The notes: generated by a model from the letters alone, not told the origin. A stretch of 64,000 nucleotides of DNA from Anaeramoeba flamelloides (GCA_027625915.1 JANTQA010000032.1:12850001-12914000), one strand, 5' to 3'. Positions 45,138 through 57,928 are shown, numbered from the stretch's first letter. Numbers and translations are program-made.

Positions 45138-46632
45138 ATGGGAAATATTGAAATAGTTAAAAGGGATGTTCATGGAGAAAACGTTAAAAAATATTTAAAC
45201 AAAATAAAAAACTCTCGAGAAGCAATTGGAATTTTGACAAAAGAATTTATGATCCATGACTGTAACAGAAAATATGTAAATTTCTTTGGGTGTGGATCCA
45301 AAAAAGAAATCTTCATGTATGGATCATCGATCATTAAACCTCGACAAGATCATCTTGATATGCTAACAAGCAAATACATTGAACAAGAAGTTGCTCAAAT
45401 TAATATAAAGTTTGTATTTTAGTTTCTATTCATTTGTTTTTATATTGAAAATTTTTTGTAATGAATTTTTTTTTTGCCAAAACAAATTGTTCTCATTTTT
45501 TTTTAAGAAGAAATTTTTCAAGAAAAAGGAATTCACTCTCTGACTGTTTTCCAAAAATAAGATTTGACAAATTGTGTTTTTGTAATTCGTTACACAAGGA
45601 GATCTCATTCTGATTGTATCAAAAGATCTATTATTAAATTTCTTTTCTCATTAAAATAATTTTTTTTATTAACTTTTTACTGGTTTCTTCTGAATTTTTA
45701 AAAGGAATGGAGTTCATGACTTTTATATTGAATACTCTGACATTTCTCAAAATAATGGGTGGGCGCATGTTTGGGTTACTTCTGTTTTAATTGAACAAAA
45801 TTTATTATTCCAAGTTATTATCCGAGAAACAACTGATCCGTATAATAAAAGTCAGAATAAAAACAAAAAAGAAGAAGAAGAGAAGGAGGAAAAAAATGAG
45901 CAAGAGCAAGAACAAGAACAAGAACAAGGACAAGAAAAAAACAAAGAAAAGGCAAAAAAAAAAAAAAAAAAAAAATCCGATGAATCAACCTCTTCAACAA
46001 GCTCAATTTCAGATTCAAAAACGGTTTCGAACACCAATTCTAAATCCAATTCAGAAAAAGACTCTGACTCTGAACCGAAAAAAAATAAACAAACAACTGG
46101 CGTTACAAAGGAAAAGAAGGGGAAGAAAGGCATGATCAAGGACAAAATTTTGCCTCTTAAAAAAATGAAAAAAATTAGCCAAAATCTAGTTAATTTAAAT
46201 TTTGAAGTTGTCTCTGAAGAAGAATCAGAAGAAGAGGAAATAGATGACTTTGTATTCTTAAATGAAAAAGTTGAATTTATTTTGGACACGATAGATAAGG
46301 TCGAAATGAAGAATAATAAAAAAGAATTTTCGACCACCATTAAACAGAGCCTTGAGAAAATTGCAAAAATTTACAAGGACGCAACCAATATGAGGGATCA
46401 ACAAATTAAAAAAATGTCAAAAAGATTGCAGTCTGATAGAATGGAATATAAAAATAAATATGATAAATTGGAACTGCATTTCAAGCGAAGGTTGGGTGGA
46501 TTAGAATCGGAACAAAAGTCGAAAGAGAATATAGAGCAGGAAAATGAAATATTCCAAGAAAAATTAGAAAGATTAACAGTTTTGATTAAAGAACAAACAG
46601 ATTACCAAACACAAATTTCAAAGTTCATTTAA
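45138..46632 (+). CDS. PAS-domain protein with acidic linker and coiled coil, 399 aa
   Basis: Exon 1 is 45138-45409 and exon 2 is 45705-46632; the 295-nt intron (AA|GTTTGT ... AAAAG|G) is phase 2 and joins QINIK to NGVHDFYIEYS. Residues about 20-130 form a PAS fold: EAIGILTKEFMIHDCNRKYV, then FFGCGSKKEIF, and after the intron WAHVWVTSVLIEQNLLFQVI. A charged linker follows (Gln-Glu repeats, seven Lys coded by a 22-A run that keeps the frame, then Ser/Asp-rich), then a C-terminal coiled coil (about 290-395). PAS domains sense ligands or mediate dimers; no kinase, cyclase or DNA-binding part is present, so it is probably a scaffold or regulator. AATAAA follows the stop within 10 bp. Confidence 0.82.
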
Positions 46633-47162
46633 TCCCGAATAAATAAATAAACAATTAAAAATAAATTTAAAAAATAATTAATATATTTTTGATTAATGCT
46701 TTTAATAATAGTATTATTCCCAATTTTTTTTTTTTTTTTTTTTTAAAAGACATTAAATTCTAAAACAGTTTTTAGTGTTAATTGAGAAATGAGCTGAACA
46801 GAATTTTCATTGATCTTTCCAAAATATAATTATTCTTTAAATAGCCCTACAAATTACAAGTATGAGAGAATTACCAGGATATTACTAATGTAAGTTATTA
46901 AAACCAAGTAAATTTTAACCTTCAATTTTTAATATTTTTTTGAAAACCTAAGTGAAATATAAAAAATCAATCTATCTTTCATTAAATAGTCCAAACATTT
47001 ATAACAAAGTCTTGTTTATGTAGAACAGTATGTGAAATTTTTTAACTCATTAGAAAATTCTTTTTATTAAAAATATGAAGAATTTTTTTGAAAATATAGG
47101 AACTTTTCCAGATCTAAATTGAAAGTTATCATACACAGAAATTGATTTTTCTACCTATTTTA

Positions 47163-47630
47163 CAGTGATCACAAAAACTATGTTTCACAATAAAAATAAT
47201 ACCTTTTTTCTTAATGTTTCAATACAATAAATAACCAACTACCCAAATAATATATCTAAGTTCAAATCACTTATGAAGTTTAATTCATTGAGAATTTTAA
47301 GAAATAGTTATATTGAGAATTGGATTTTTTCTAAATTTTTCTTTAATTGTCTGGTTTTTTTGAATTTTTTTGTTGTTTTATTTATAAGAAAAATTTACAA
47401 AATAGTCTCGAAGTTCTGAGAAATTTTTTAATTTGATCCTTCATTTTTAGAATTAATTTTTTTAATAGTATGACTCTAAGAAATTAATAACATTATTCAC
47501 TTATCATATTATGGTTAGTTTCTATGATCATAAAATGAATTGGTCTTCGATAAAAAAGCAACTTGGCTTTTTATTTCAAAACACAAGTTAAATAAGTTCA
47601 CACCGGTTATTTTAACAACAGTGAATAGAA
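47163..47630 (+). mobile_element. Tc1/mariner-like MITE, family B, copy 2
   Basis: Begins TACAGTGATCACAAAAACTA and ends, inverted, CACTGTTGTTAAAATAA. Shares AATTTGATCCTTCATTTTTA and the ACACAAG/ACACGC subterminal word with 12175-12660. Confidence 0.55.
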
Positions 47631-47716
47631 AAAAATTCTTCTATTTTACTGGATTACAAAATTTTATAGTTCAGTAGAGGATAATATAAAATAAAATTGT
47701 TTCATTTTTTTTTATT

Positions 47717-48475
47717 TATTGATGGAAAAAGTTTAATTTACACTCGAAATCCCCTTATAATTAAATTTCCTTTCAGAAATTTAAACTTAAATTCTTATAT
47801 TTTCATTATTTTTAGAAAAAATTATCTTTTTTATTATTTTCGAAATATTTTTGTTGTTTTCATATAAATCAAAAAATTCAAAATAAACATTCCATAGATT
47901 GAAGATCCTATCTAATAATTACATTTAAATAGTCTTTATTTTAAATTTCAGGATTTATAATCAGGTTTCATATAAACACAAAATCTAGTTATCGAATTTA
48001 AAATATGAGAAAAAAAATAAAATTTATTTTAATTAAATATTTCATGCTAGATTTTGAATTTTTGAAAAAAATAAAATTTCTACCAGAAAAAAAAATAAAA
48101 TTTGAATTATTTAAAGAAACCATTATTCTTTATCAACAATTAAAAATATTTTAAATAAGAAATATACACATTAAGCTTATTGATGATAGAATTTATTAAA
48201 AAAATTATAAAAATTTTTTGTTTTTCAATTTCTAAACACCTTAAAATCAAAAATAAAGACTATTTGAATATAATTATAAAAATTGAAACTTCAATTTAGG
48301 GAAGCTTTGTTTTGAATTGTTTGATTTATATGAAAACAACAAAAATTTTTAGAAAATAATAAAAAAGATAATTTTTTTTAAAAATAATGAAATCTTTGAT
48401 TTTAAAGTTTAAATTTCTGAAAGGAAATTTAATTATAAGGGGATTTCAGTGTAAATTAAACTTTTTCCATCAATA
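47717..48475. mobile_element. 760-bp palindromic element, family G
   Basis: Left arm begins ATTGATGGAAAAAGTTTAAT; the right arm ends with its inverse. Shared words run far inward (CCCCTTATAATTAAATTTCC, TTGTTGTTTTCATATAAATC, AAATAGTCTTTATTT), so almost the whole element is one imperfect hairpin with arms over 300 bp. No coding capacity. Confidence 0.7.
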
Positions 48476-48580
48476 TATAAAAAAAATAATTTAATTTTTT
48501 TATATTCGTCTCGGCAAAATTTTAAAATTTATCAATTTCGTTTTATATAACTGAATTTAATATCTTTAAGGGACTAGCGT

Positions 48581-49502
48581 CTACCAAGGAGAAATCTATG
48601 ATAAAAGTGTGTTGTTATTGGGCCTATTCACATTGGTTTTACATGACTCGAAGATGTCTCTAAAAAATCGATTAGTCAAATAGTAATATTTGTTGATCTC
48701 ATCAATTAAAAATGATCTATGTATTAGTAAAAAACCCAAAACTTTCAGAAAAAAATCTGCATTTCACTACAAATTTAATAGTTGAATTATCAATATTCAG
48801 ACTCCAAAGTTGCAAAATATATTTCTTAAATTTATGGCGAAATGTAGATTAGTTTTTAAAAAATTCTTTTTTTTTTTAAAAAATCAAATAATTAAAGAAG
48901 AGATTTTTTGACAAATTATTTTAGAAATAATGGAAATATATTGATGTTATAATTAGCTTTATAAAAAGGAAACAAAACTAATCAGTCTTTGGGTTTTTTA
49001 TGTTGATTATTATTGAGTTATCCTTTGAAATTAAGAAAATTAAAAAAATAATTACTTTTGGAAGTTCTAAATAGGAATTATTAAATACTCGAATACTATT
49101 ATTTTGGGTTTCTATTTTAAAATTTGGAAAAGGAATTAAAAAAAAAATTTCCAGAATGACAATTTTTTAATAGTGATCCCTAGTAAAAAATGTAATAATT
49201 TATTTTACAACAGGATTTAAAATAGATTTTTTAGAGCTATTTGAGCAATGGCTCACTAATATCATTTACTCCCAATTACAACAGACTTTGATTAAAGTGA
49301 AATCTATAGTGAGTCTAATTGCTGAACGTGGGTAAAAAAAATCTATTTCTAATTTCTACAAATTTCACTTTATGTTTGGAAAGATTTGTAAAACCCATTT
49401 ATTAAACTAGAAAAACAATTCACTAAATGGTAAAATTCACAGGGCTGAAATAATTTAAAATCAATGATGAATATCAGAATAGCTAAAAACCCTCCTTGGT
49501 AG
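48581..49502. mobile_element. Element with CTACCAAGGAG inverted ends, family H
   Basis: CTACCAAGGAG at 48581-48591 and its inverse CTCCTTGGTAG at 49492-49502 bound 0.92 kb. The left flank CTTTAAGGGACTAGC resembles CTTTAAGGGATTAGC near 56847, where the following 130 bp also look related. No gene inside. Confidence 0.45.
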
Positions 49503-50223
49503 GAAAGTAGTACTTAAATAATTTAAAAACAAAGATCTACAAAATACTTACAATTATTTGTTATATCTGTTATTTCTGTGATTTACTTAATTTCTTATTT
49601 TTTACAATTTAATTTTTATCTTTCAAGATTACATCTAAAATTTTATCTTACGATGTAACAGAAATAGAAATTTTTTTTGATTGATATTAATTAATTTCTG
49701 AAAATTTTTACTTCAATTTCCTATTTTACAAATTTTTTTACCTTAGCTTTGAGCAAAAGCATTTTATTGATTTAAATGTTCAGAAACCTTATAAAATTGG
49801 TTGGGGTTGAAATCGTTCTCTTGAGTTGTTTTAAAAGTTGAGCTACAAAATTTACAATAATGGAAATTAATATAAAGGTTATGTTTAATGTATTGGAAAG
49901 TATTAGTTTGATCAAAAAAGAATTTTTTGGTTAATAAAAGATAATTTTAGAAATAGAAAATACGTACCAATGTCTTTTTGCATTATAAAGTAGGTTAGGA
50001 ACCAGTATAAAACTCTCCAAAAGCAAAGATATCAGATTTAATTTTTTCCAATTTGTGAAAAATCTCGAACTTTCAAACTTAGTCTTTTAGTCTTGAAATA
50101 ACCGTTTACCGAATTAAATTTCTTTAAAAAAAAGCAGACTTGATTTTTTCACACTCTCAAGCAAAATAAATTTACATTCATATTTTATTTTTTGTTAATT
50201 ATCTTTTTCTTTTTTTTTTTATT

Positions 50224-51324
50224 ATGAAAATCCCAAGTGAATTCCAACCATCAAAAATCTATGAAATTAAATCACAAATAAAATGGGTTAAATTACTTGC
50301 CACCTATCTTGTTTCACCAATTTTAAGTTTAATTAGATTAACATTATTTGTACCAATTTTTGTGCTGTTCTATGCATCTGGTGAATTCTTCAAATACCTC
50401 CGAACAAAAATTTCTGTTTCATACTTTCAAAAAATAAGAATTATTGAAAGGGTTGTTCTGAAAACATTGGCATACTTGATCCTTTTTATATTTGGTGTTT
50501 TTAAAGTTCAATTCATTCTTTCTCTACAGCCAAATCTTTTTAATAATGATTTAAGGAAAGAAAGAACACAAAAGAACAAAGAAAACCAAAAAGATGAAGA
50601 AAAAGAAAAAGAAAAAGAAAAAGAAAAAAGAAAAGAAATTAAATACACACAAAAAGAATTGATTGAATTTACAACAAGTGACGGAGATCTTATTATTAGC
50701 AACCATATTTCAATTCTTGAAATTTTCTTTTTAACTGCCCAGCATGCACCTGTGTTTACTGGTATCTGTAAAAAAGCAGGAAATGTCGTACCAATAACTG
50801 CAGGAAAGGCGGTCATTGACACCCTTTTGAACAACCACTATTTGAACAACCAAACAGACTGTGTTCCTTTCTCAGATCTCATTGGCAAAACTCAAAAACA
50901 ATTTCTTGGCCCAATTGTTGTGTTTCCCGAAGGAACAACTTCAAATGGGAAATCACTTTTACAATTCACTCCAGTTTTTGAAAACTGGACAAAATATGCT
51001 GAGAAAGATTCTGAATCTTCTTCTCAAATAATTCCAATTTGTTTTAAATGTAACAGAAACTTTTTCACAAATAAAAGGTTTGTACCAATTTTTACTCTTG
51101 GAAACTCATTTCGTTTCCTTTACAATTTGTGTTCACAGCCGATAAACAAAATAAAAATTATTCGAATGCATCCACAGTCTATTCCATTTGAGCCATTAAA
51201 GGAAGACTCTTTAGAAAAGAACCAATGGGCGGAAGAACTGAGAGCTGAAATGTGCAATGTGTTCAAACTAAAATCTTCCAAAATTGGTGCAAATGACAAA
51301 TATCTCTTGCTTGGTAAACTTTAA
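50224..51324 (+). CDS. Membrane acyltransferase, PlsC/LPLAT superfamily, 366 aa
   Basis: One uninterrupted exon. Two hydrophobic stretches (about residues 28-58 and 78-100) are followed by a Lys-Glu repeat tract and an acyltransferase core: SNHISILE (residues 159-166), the catalytic H-x4-D box with Glu in place of Asp, and VVFPEGTTSNGKSLLQF (from about 232), the acceptor-binding block. FPEGTTSNG is the form found in LPCAT/AGPAT-like and yeast Loa1/Vps66-like enzymes. The expected reaction is acyl-CoA transfer to a lysophospholipid in the ER or lipid-droplet membrane, but the H-x4-E change leaves activity open. The ATG follows a pyrimidine-rich 5' region and gives a family-typical N-terminus. 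Confidence 0.85.
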   Translation: MKIPSEFQPSKIYEIKSQIKWVKLLATYLVSPILSLIRLTLFVPIFVLFYASGEFFKYLRTKISVSYFQKIRIIERVVLKTLAYLILFIFGVFKVQFILSLQPNLFNNDLRKERTQKNKENQKDEEKEKEKEKEKRKEIKYTQKELIEFTTSDGDLIISNHISILEIFFLTAQHAPVFTGICKKAGNVVPITAGKAVIDTLLNNHYLNNQTDCVPFSDLIGKTQKQFLGPIVVFPEGTTSNGKSLLQFTPVFENWTKYAEKDSESSSQIIPICFKCNRNFFTNKRFVPIFTLGNSFRFLYNLCSQPINKIKIIRMHPQSIPFEPLKEDSLEKNQWAEELRAEMCNVFKLKSSKIGANDKYLLLGKL

Positions 51325-54300
51325 TTATTTTGATTTCATTTTTTTTTATAAACTCCAAATGATAATGAGGAAGTATATGAGATATGTTTGTATATATTTT
51401 CTTTTCTTCATAAATTATAATATTATTTGTTTTTTTAATTCCGATTTCCCCAGATTCTCAAGGGGAAGTTTGGATTAGTCTTTCAAAAATTATTTCGTAC
51501 AAAATAGGTAATCCAACCAGAAAAATAAATCCAAAATATATAATCTATTTTTGATCTAAAAAAAAAATAAGGTCTAAAATTTTATTTAATTGATTTCCTT
51601 TAATAAAATATTTCCCTTTCTTTATTTTGATGAATTAACGTGTTTCATCGTTTGTTGTGAATTTTACCTTTATTTGACGAATATTTTCTTTTCTCTTACC
51701 TTTTTCCTTTCCCCCCTTTTTTTTTTTTTTTTTATGAGTAGTTCTTTTGATATTCAATTTGACATCAGTAATACCATCTAATTGGCATAAATATTTTGGA
51801 AATTCGATGGAAAGTAAAAGTCCTTTACATAAGGTACTTTTTTATTTCCAAACCTTTTCTAAATAAATTTTAAATTTGTTATAAAAAATTGTTTTTTTAG
51901 CAAAAAAATACAAATTTTCGAAAACAAAAAAATTTAATATTAAATTTGAACGAAATATCTTTTCACACACTCTTTTAATTAAGTAAATATGTTGTAAGTG
52001 ATCAAAGTAATACCAACAGACCTTGAAATTTGGATAGCTATTAAGGTAAAACGAAAAAATACTATTAATTTCAAAACACTATCAAAAAATAATGAGAATT
52101 CAAATTTTTTTGTTTATTATTTAACTGTTGCTTTGTATATGGGTAGAAATGAAATACTTTTCGTAAGTTGTAACAAAACCATAATGGCCACTTAAATTGA
52201 TATATCTGATAGTTTATTAAAAAATTAGGGAAAATTATTAATTTTTATATTTGTTCAAATTTCAAAATTGGTAAAATTCTCAATTTTTTTAAAATATTTC
52301 CAATTCTATTGAAATTTATTGGTTGTGTGTGTTTTAACCCCCCCCCCCCCCCTTTGGGTATTTTATGGTGGGTTGGAATATTTTAGAGTTAGATTAAGGT
52401 TCGTTCGGACAGTTGTTCAAGGTAAGTTTGTTTTGTTGGGATGACATATTGGGCTATTTTGAATAAGATTTTGAAAAAAAAAATAATTTAAGAGAAGAAT
52501 CAATAGACTTTTGTCACTTGTTTTAAGGGGAACATCTTTTAATTTAAATCTCTGACCATTAAAATTGGTTTTCAAAAAAAAATTTTTTAAAATTTTTAGT
52601 ATTGATGATTTCACAATTTTAGATTTTCTATAATACAAGTAATAAAATACAACTAATCACAAAATAATTTTTTTGATCTTTCCTCTCACAATCATTAGAA
52701 ACTCTCAAAACTTTTATGAGATGAAAATAATGGAGATATAATGGAAAAATACAAGATCATGATTTTTTTTCAAAAATCTTCAAAATCTAAAAATCTTCTA
52801 AAAATTTTTTATTGGAGAAAACAAGCTACAAATGTTTTTATAAGACGTTTTGGAATTTAAAAACTTTGATTTTTAAAACTGAAAATTTTGTGATTTAATT
52901 TAAAAACAGTCAAGAATTCTCTGAAAAGTTTCAATATTTTTTAAAATTTTGAAACTGTAAACTGGTAACTTGTTTTGAAATTGTAACTAATGAAAATTCT
53001 TGAAAAATACGAAAAAAATCAATTTTATCAATTTTAAAATTTTATTAAAATTGAAAATTAATATTATATCCATAATAAATATTTGTACTCGTTCGTTCTA
53101 TACTCTCAAAAAATTTAATAAAAATAAAAGAAAAAGTGAAAAACTTTTATTTTCACTAATTCCTCCAATTAAAAGTTCAGAAAAAAATGATTTAAAAAAA
53201 AAACCAAAGAAAAATTGTGAAATTTAATTCTGTTTTTAAGAAGATTATTTTTTTCCAGACTGAATGTTATTTTTAATTGAAATTTTAAGATTTTATTTAT
53301 ATTATATTTGGTCATAATTGAAAAATAATTTTCTCAACAAATTTTATAATAATCTAATAAATTCTCGAGTTCTCAATTTTTTTTTAAAAAATGATTATTT
53401 TTTACAAAATTATATTTCAGGAATAAGAATTTCAGGTTTTTTTTGGTATTTTCTTCAATATATTTATCTTGAATTATATGACTAATTTCTAAAAAAAAAA
53501 AAAAATTGCATTTTTTCTAAATATGTCCTTAATAAAATTAAGCACTATTTTTTTCTGATTAATATTTTTTGAATCTAAGTTTCATACTTTAATTCAATTA
53601 ACCACTGGGATAATTTTTTTTAGAATAAAAACACTCTCAACTTTTGAAATCCAAAATTATTTTTTGAAATTACTGTGCACTTTTTTTATTTTTTTTTTTG
53701 AAAAATTGGAGTTGAGAAAAGTTTGAAATCAAAGAATAAGTTAATATATTAAATTAGAATGCTTTTCCATAGAGTTTATCCTTTTAGTTTAACTTTTTTT
53801 TTATTTAACCATTTAAAACTAAAAAAACATTTGAGGACCAAATTAGTGCCTTTTGTGAAAAGAAAATTCCTATAATTTAGAATTTTTTTTAGTAAATGAG
53901 TTAAAACAAGATACTGAATATAAAAATATACATAATTTCAAGTGTGAATTCAATGATTTTGGCAAAAAAAGTTTTCAAGAAAAAGTTAAATTGAAACTTT
54001 ATTTAGTTTTATTTTTTCATTTCGTTTTTTTAATTATATTAATGGAAGGTATTTGATCAGTTTTCCATTTTTAGTGTTTTTTTGGTTCGTAGGGACATAT
54101 AAACTAAATTTCATAATAAATGGACCAATTTTTTTTTTGTTTTATATTTACTTTTTTTTATTTTATTTTTAGATGAAAAACAAATTTTTGTAATGTATAG
54201 AACTGAATATTAAAATAATATTTTTTTTAAAAATTATAATTAATAAATTCAATTTATAAAAATTTTTATTTTCAAAATTTGATTTTTAATATGAAAATGA

Positions 54301-56374
54301 TTTTGAAATGGAGTTTATTTTCATATTATTTAAGAACTTTTGGGGTAGATTAATTAAAAAAAATTTGTTTTCGGACACAATTCATTTTAATTATAAAACA
54401 GATAAATTGCATTTTTTTTTATCATACAAAACTACATAATATTTTCTAGATCATTCTTTAAAATTACACAAAAGTAAAATTTCACATTTTTAGAACTTTG
54501 AAAATATTACACTATTTCTAGATTTATGTTATACTTTTTTAAAAAACTTTACTCAACTTCAACTAATAAATTTAACATAATATATTCAAATCTATTAACT
54601 AAATATAATTCCTCAAGCCGTTTTAAATATTTTTTCAGTTGTTTTGACAGTTTTGAAAAGTTTTAAAATTTTAAAATTGTATTTGAAAATTCCTTAAAGT
54701 CATTTTTTTAAAAAATTTCACTCAAAAATCAATTCAATAATTTTTTTAAATTGTCTGTTTTTAATAACTTGAAAATTTTCAATTGTTTTTTTTTCAATTT
54801 CTTCAGAATGAAAAGTCTTTTTGGAAGTTAATGTAAAACAATACAATAACTAAACACCCTCCATAGCGGAAACAAAGTCCTTAATTTCAAAAAAATTATG
54901 ATAATTCAAAATAATTACTTACTTTCAATTAGAATTAATAATTTTTTTCTTTAAATATAGATGAAAATCAGAGATAAAATTTAATCATTTTTCAAATATT
55001 TCATTATTAATGTTTTTAAATGGAATAAATCAACTCTTCATGAAAATTTGTATTCTTTATTATCTTGGGCAAGTTCAAAAAAATCAAAATTACCTTTTTA
55101 ATAAAAGTTCAAATCTATGAATTTGTTAGGAATTGAAATACTCAGATGAAGAGATAATTCCTCAATTTAAAAATCAACAAGACAATTAGAAATAATGTAT
55201 CTTGGCTAATATCATTGAATAATTATCTCTTCCAAATAAAAAATTTTTCTAAAAAAAAAAATTCGAAAAAAAATATACACATACTTTTTTTTGTTTATTA
55301 GAATATTATTTTATCTCAAATTTAATGGCACCTAACAATACGGAAAGAGTAGCACAATCCATGCAAACACTTTCAAGACTTTTTCGAACTTTCAGACTGA
55401 CACCCACAAGATTTCAGTCTCTGATATTCTTTCAAATTTTTTCAAATTTCAAATACTTGATACAAACTTTTCATAAGCCAAAAAAGGGTAAAAAAAATAA
55501 TTAAAAAAGATGACTTTTTGAAATTACATTGAAATTTTTGAAGTTATCAAAAAGAAAAATATTTGTGAACTTTCAATAACCTGAAACTCTTTTTATGAAA
55601 ACCAAAAAGTGGAAAGTTGCTTTAAATTACATGCTTTTAAAAGTTTCGTTCAGAATTATCAAAACTTTTAAATTGAAAGTTATTGAATTTTGATCTTCTA
55701 ATTCCCTTCAAAATTTGGAACAATTTCAAAAAAACAAAGTGTTACTAAGGAAAAAAAGTGACTACATTTTTTGTGCTATTCTTGTCGTGAATAAAATTTA
55801 AATTTTTCATTTTTTTTTTTTTAAAATTTTTTTTTTATAATTTTGGGAATTTTGTACTTGAAAAAAACATTCCAGCCTTTAAGTAGAGGCAAAATTTATT
55901 TAACAATTCTTGTAATTTGTTTCTAAACACAATTTTCTTTTCTTTTCTTTCCTTTCGTTTTAAAAGAAGAAACTAAAACAAAAAAAAAATTCAAACTCTG
56001 TAATCTTTTTCTTTTTCTTATTTATTGTTCTTCTCAATAAAGTTAGCAGGGTTTGAACTTTCGAGAACAAAAACAATTTTAATAAAGAACAAAATACTCA
56101 AATCTTGAAGTTTGTTGTGTTGGGACTACTCCCTTAAGCAGTTTTTTTAAATTTATTTTTTTGAGGTGGTTTGTTGATAAAAAAAGAAAGAAAAAGAAGA
56201 AACAAAAAAATCTGGTTGGTGTGAATAATTCTTTTTAATTGAAAAAAGAATGGGTGTTGTTCTCCCAATCCTTAAACACAGATTTGGTTAAAGTCTTCTC
56301 TGTAGATACAAAGCCACAAAGGATTTTTATCAAATTCCAACAACAAAGTCCATACAGTTAAACTGTCATACATT
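51325..56374. other. Intergenic tract, no gene recognised
   Basis: Five kilobases of A+T-rich DNA with a C15 tract (52338-52352) and several long A or T runs. CCCTCCATAGCGG near 54860 loosely recalls the right end of family H. No exon or domain could be supported on either strand. Confidence 0.45.
52338..52352 (+). repeat. Poly-C tract (C15)
   Basis: Fifteen C in a row, followed by TTTGGG. The second of only two such tracts seen in the window. Confidence 0.95.
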
Positions 56375-56769
56375 TTAAAGATCTATTAACAAGAATTGAG
56401 AAAGTTGATTTTTGAAATAAAGATAAAGAAAAAGAAAAAGTTGTTCGTCAGATCAAATGAATAAATTTGAGAATAAATAAAAAATGAGATGGCAAAATAA
56501 TTACGTGAATAGTTCAAAAGCTTCTCGATCAAATCAACGTGTGACAAAAGCATCCTTCTGCAACAAATTCTTTTAATACCAAGTGCATCAAGTGCAGCTC
56601 TTTCGGAATATTCTGCTGCAAGCAAGCCTAAATAAGCTTCCCATTTATCGCCTATAACTATTGTTTTGGGTTTGGAAATATTCCTTCGTTAGAAAGTTTT
56701 AAAAAGAAAATACGTTAATTTCAAATACTTACTTTTATTGCAAGTAAAGCATCTAATTGGTATAATCAT
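56375..56769 (-). CDS. RPB10: RNA polymerase I/II/III shared subunit RPB10 (ABC10-beta), 65 aa, three exons
   Basis: Exons: 56733-56769, 56505-56657 and 56375-56382. Introns of 75 nt (A|GTAAGT...AATAG) and 122 nt (C|GTAATT...AATAG), both phase 1. The product matches the family over its full length: [20 protein letters not shown], then [16 protein letters not shown], then [20 protein letters not shown], ending SHL. The zinc ligands C7, C10, C44 and C45 are all present. Usual length is 65-75 residues. RPB10 is a small zinc-bundle subunit needed for assembly of all three nuclear RNA polymerases. The last exon supplies only two bases of one codon, a Leu codon and the stop; without it the frame would run on into an unlikely tail. 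Confidence 0.93.
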
Positions 56770-57522
56770 TGATAGTTTGTTGAATATGTGAATGATAAAA
56801 TTTGTTTGAAAAAAAAAATGATTTAATTATTCAACATTTTCCTTTAAGGGATTAGCCTCAAGATAGATTTGTCTCTAAATTAAGTGTAATATTGTAATTG
56901 GGTGTACATGGTATTAGTGTTTAATGATTAGGTTATCTCTAAAAAATCTATTATAAATTTTATTGCCCAATAAATTATTACATTTTTTACTAATGATCAC
57001 AATTAAAAAAATTTCATTTTAAATTTTTTTTTTTAATTCCTTTTCCAAATATAAAAAAGTAACACACAAATACAAGTACTCATGTAAAATTTTGGAATTC
57101 AGATTTAGAAGTTCCAAAAGTAACTCTTTTTCCCTTTTTTTTAATTTCAAAGATTTATTGAACAATAATAAAACAAGAAAAACTAAAAGATTGATTTGGT
57201 TTTTTTTTTCCTTTTTTGATGTAATCTGGTTGTTTTTTTCAGTATATAACAAAAATATAAAAAAAATTGACAAAAGAATCCCATGAGTTAATTATTTTAT
57301 TTTCTTAAAAAAATTGGATTTTTTCAGTTACCAATCGAAATTTTGAAAATAAATTTAAGAAAGATATTTTGCAACTTAGAAGTCTGAAATTTGATGACTT
57401 AACCTTAAAAATTTATCTTGAAATTTGTTTTTTTTTCTGAAATTGTAGGGTTTTTTTACTAATTCAATGCACATTTTTAATTGATAAGATCAACAAACAG
57501 TACAAATTGGGGAATAACGATT

Positions 57523-57928
57523 CGGAAAAAATAGATCAACTCTGTTTTTAATTGGGAACCTAAATAGAACGTGAAAATGAAAATTGAACTCAATTAATAG
57601 AAAAAAGAAATTAACTTCAAATACTAATCCATTATATTATTTTTACTCAAACCAACAAACAAAATTTAAAATCACCGTATTATCAAAATCTAGAAATGAG
57701 TAGTTTTGGAGATCTAAAAAAACCTTATTTTTTTCAAGAAAATTTTAATAATTGAACAATCAAAGAAAAACACATACCAAAAGTATCTAATTATAATTTT
57801 TTTTCTTATGTTGAATCCCCCATTTTGTCTTTTTTATTTTTTTATTTTTTCTTTTATTAAATGATCTTTTTTTTTATTTTCAGTAATGTTAAGGTTCCCA
57901 ATTAAAAACAGTGTTTCTCTTTTTTTCA
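57523..57928 (+). mobile_element. Inverted-repeat element, family F, copy 2
   Basis: Subterminal CTGTTTTTAATTGGGAACCT at 57543-57563 and its inverse at 57891-57910. Same word and spacing as in the nested element at 34301-34753. Confidence 0.6.

Larger units (their letters stand above)
46633..50223. other. Intergenic tract made largely of inverted-repeat elements
   Basis: Holds a family B MITE (47163-47630), a 760-bp palindrome (47717-48475) and a 0.9-kb inverted-repeat element (48581-49502). No exon was found. Confidence 0.5.

Noticed and set aside
45791-46340. Lys/Arg-rich plus frame and Ser/Phe-rich minus frames over the PAS gene
   Set aside because: Shadows of the real PAS-gene frame, which continues through the 22-A run in another register.
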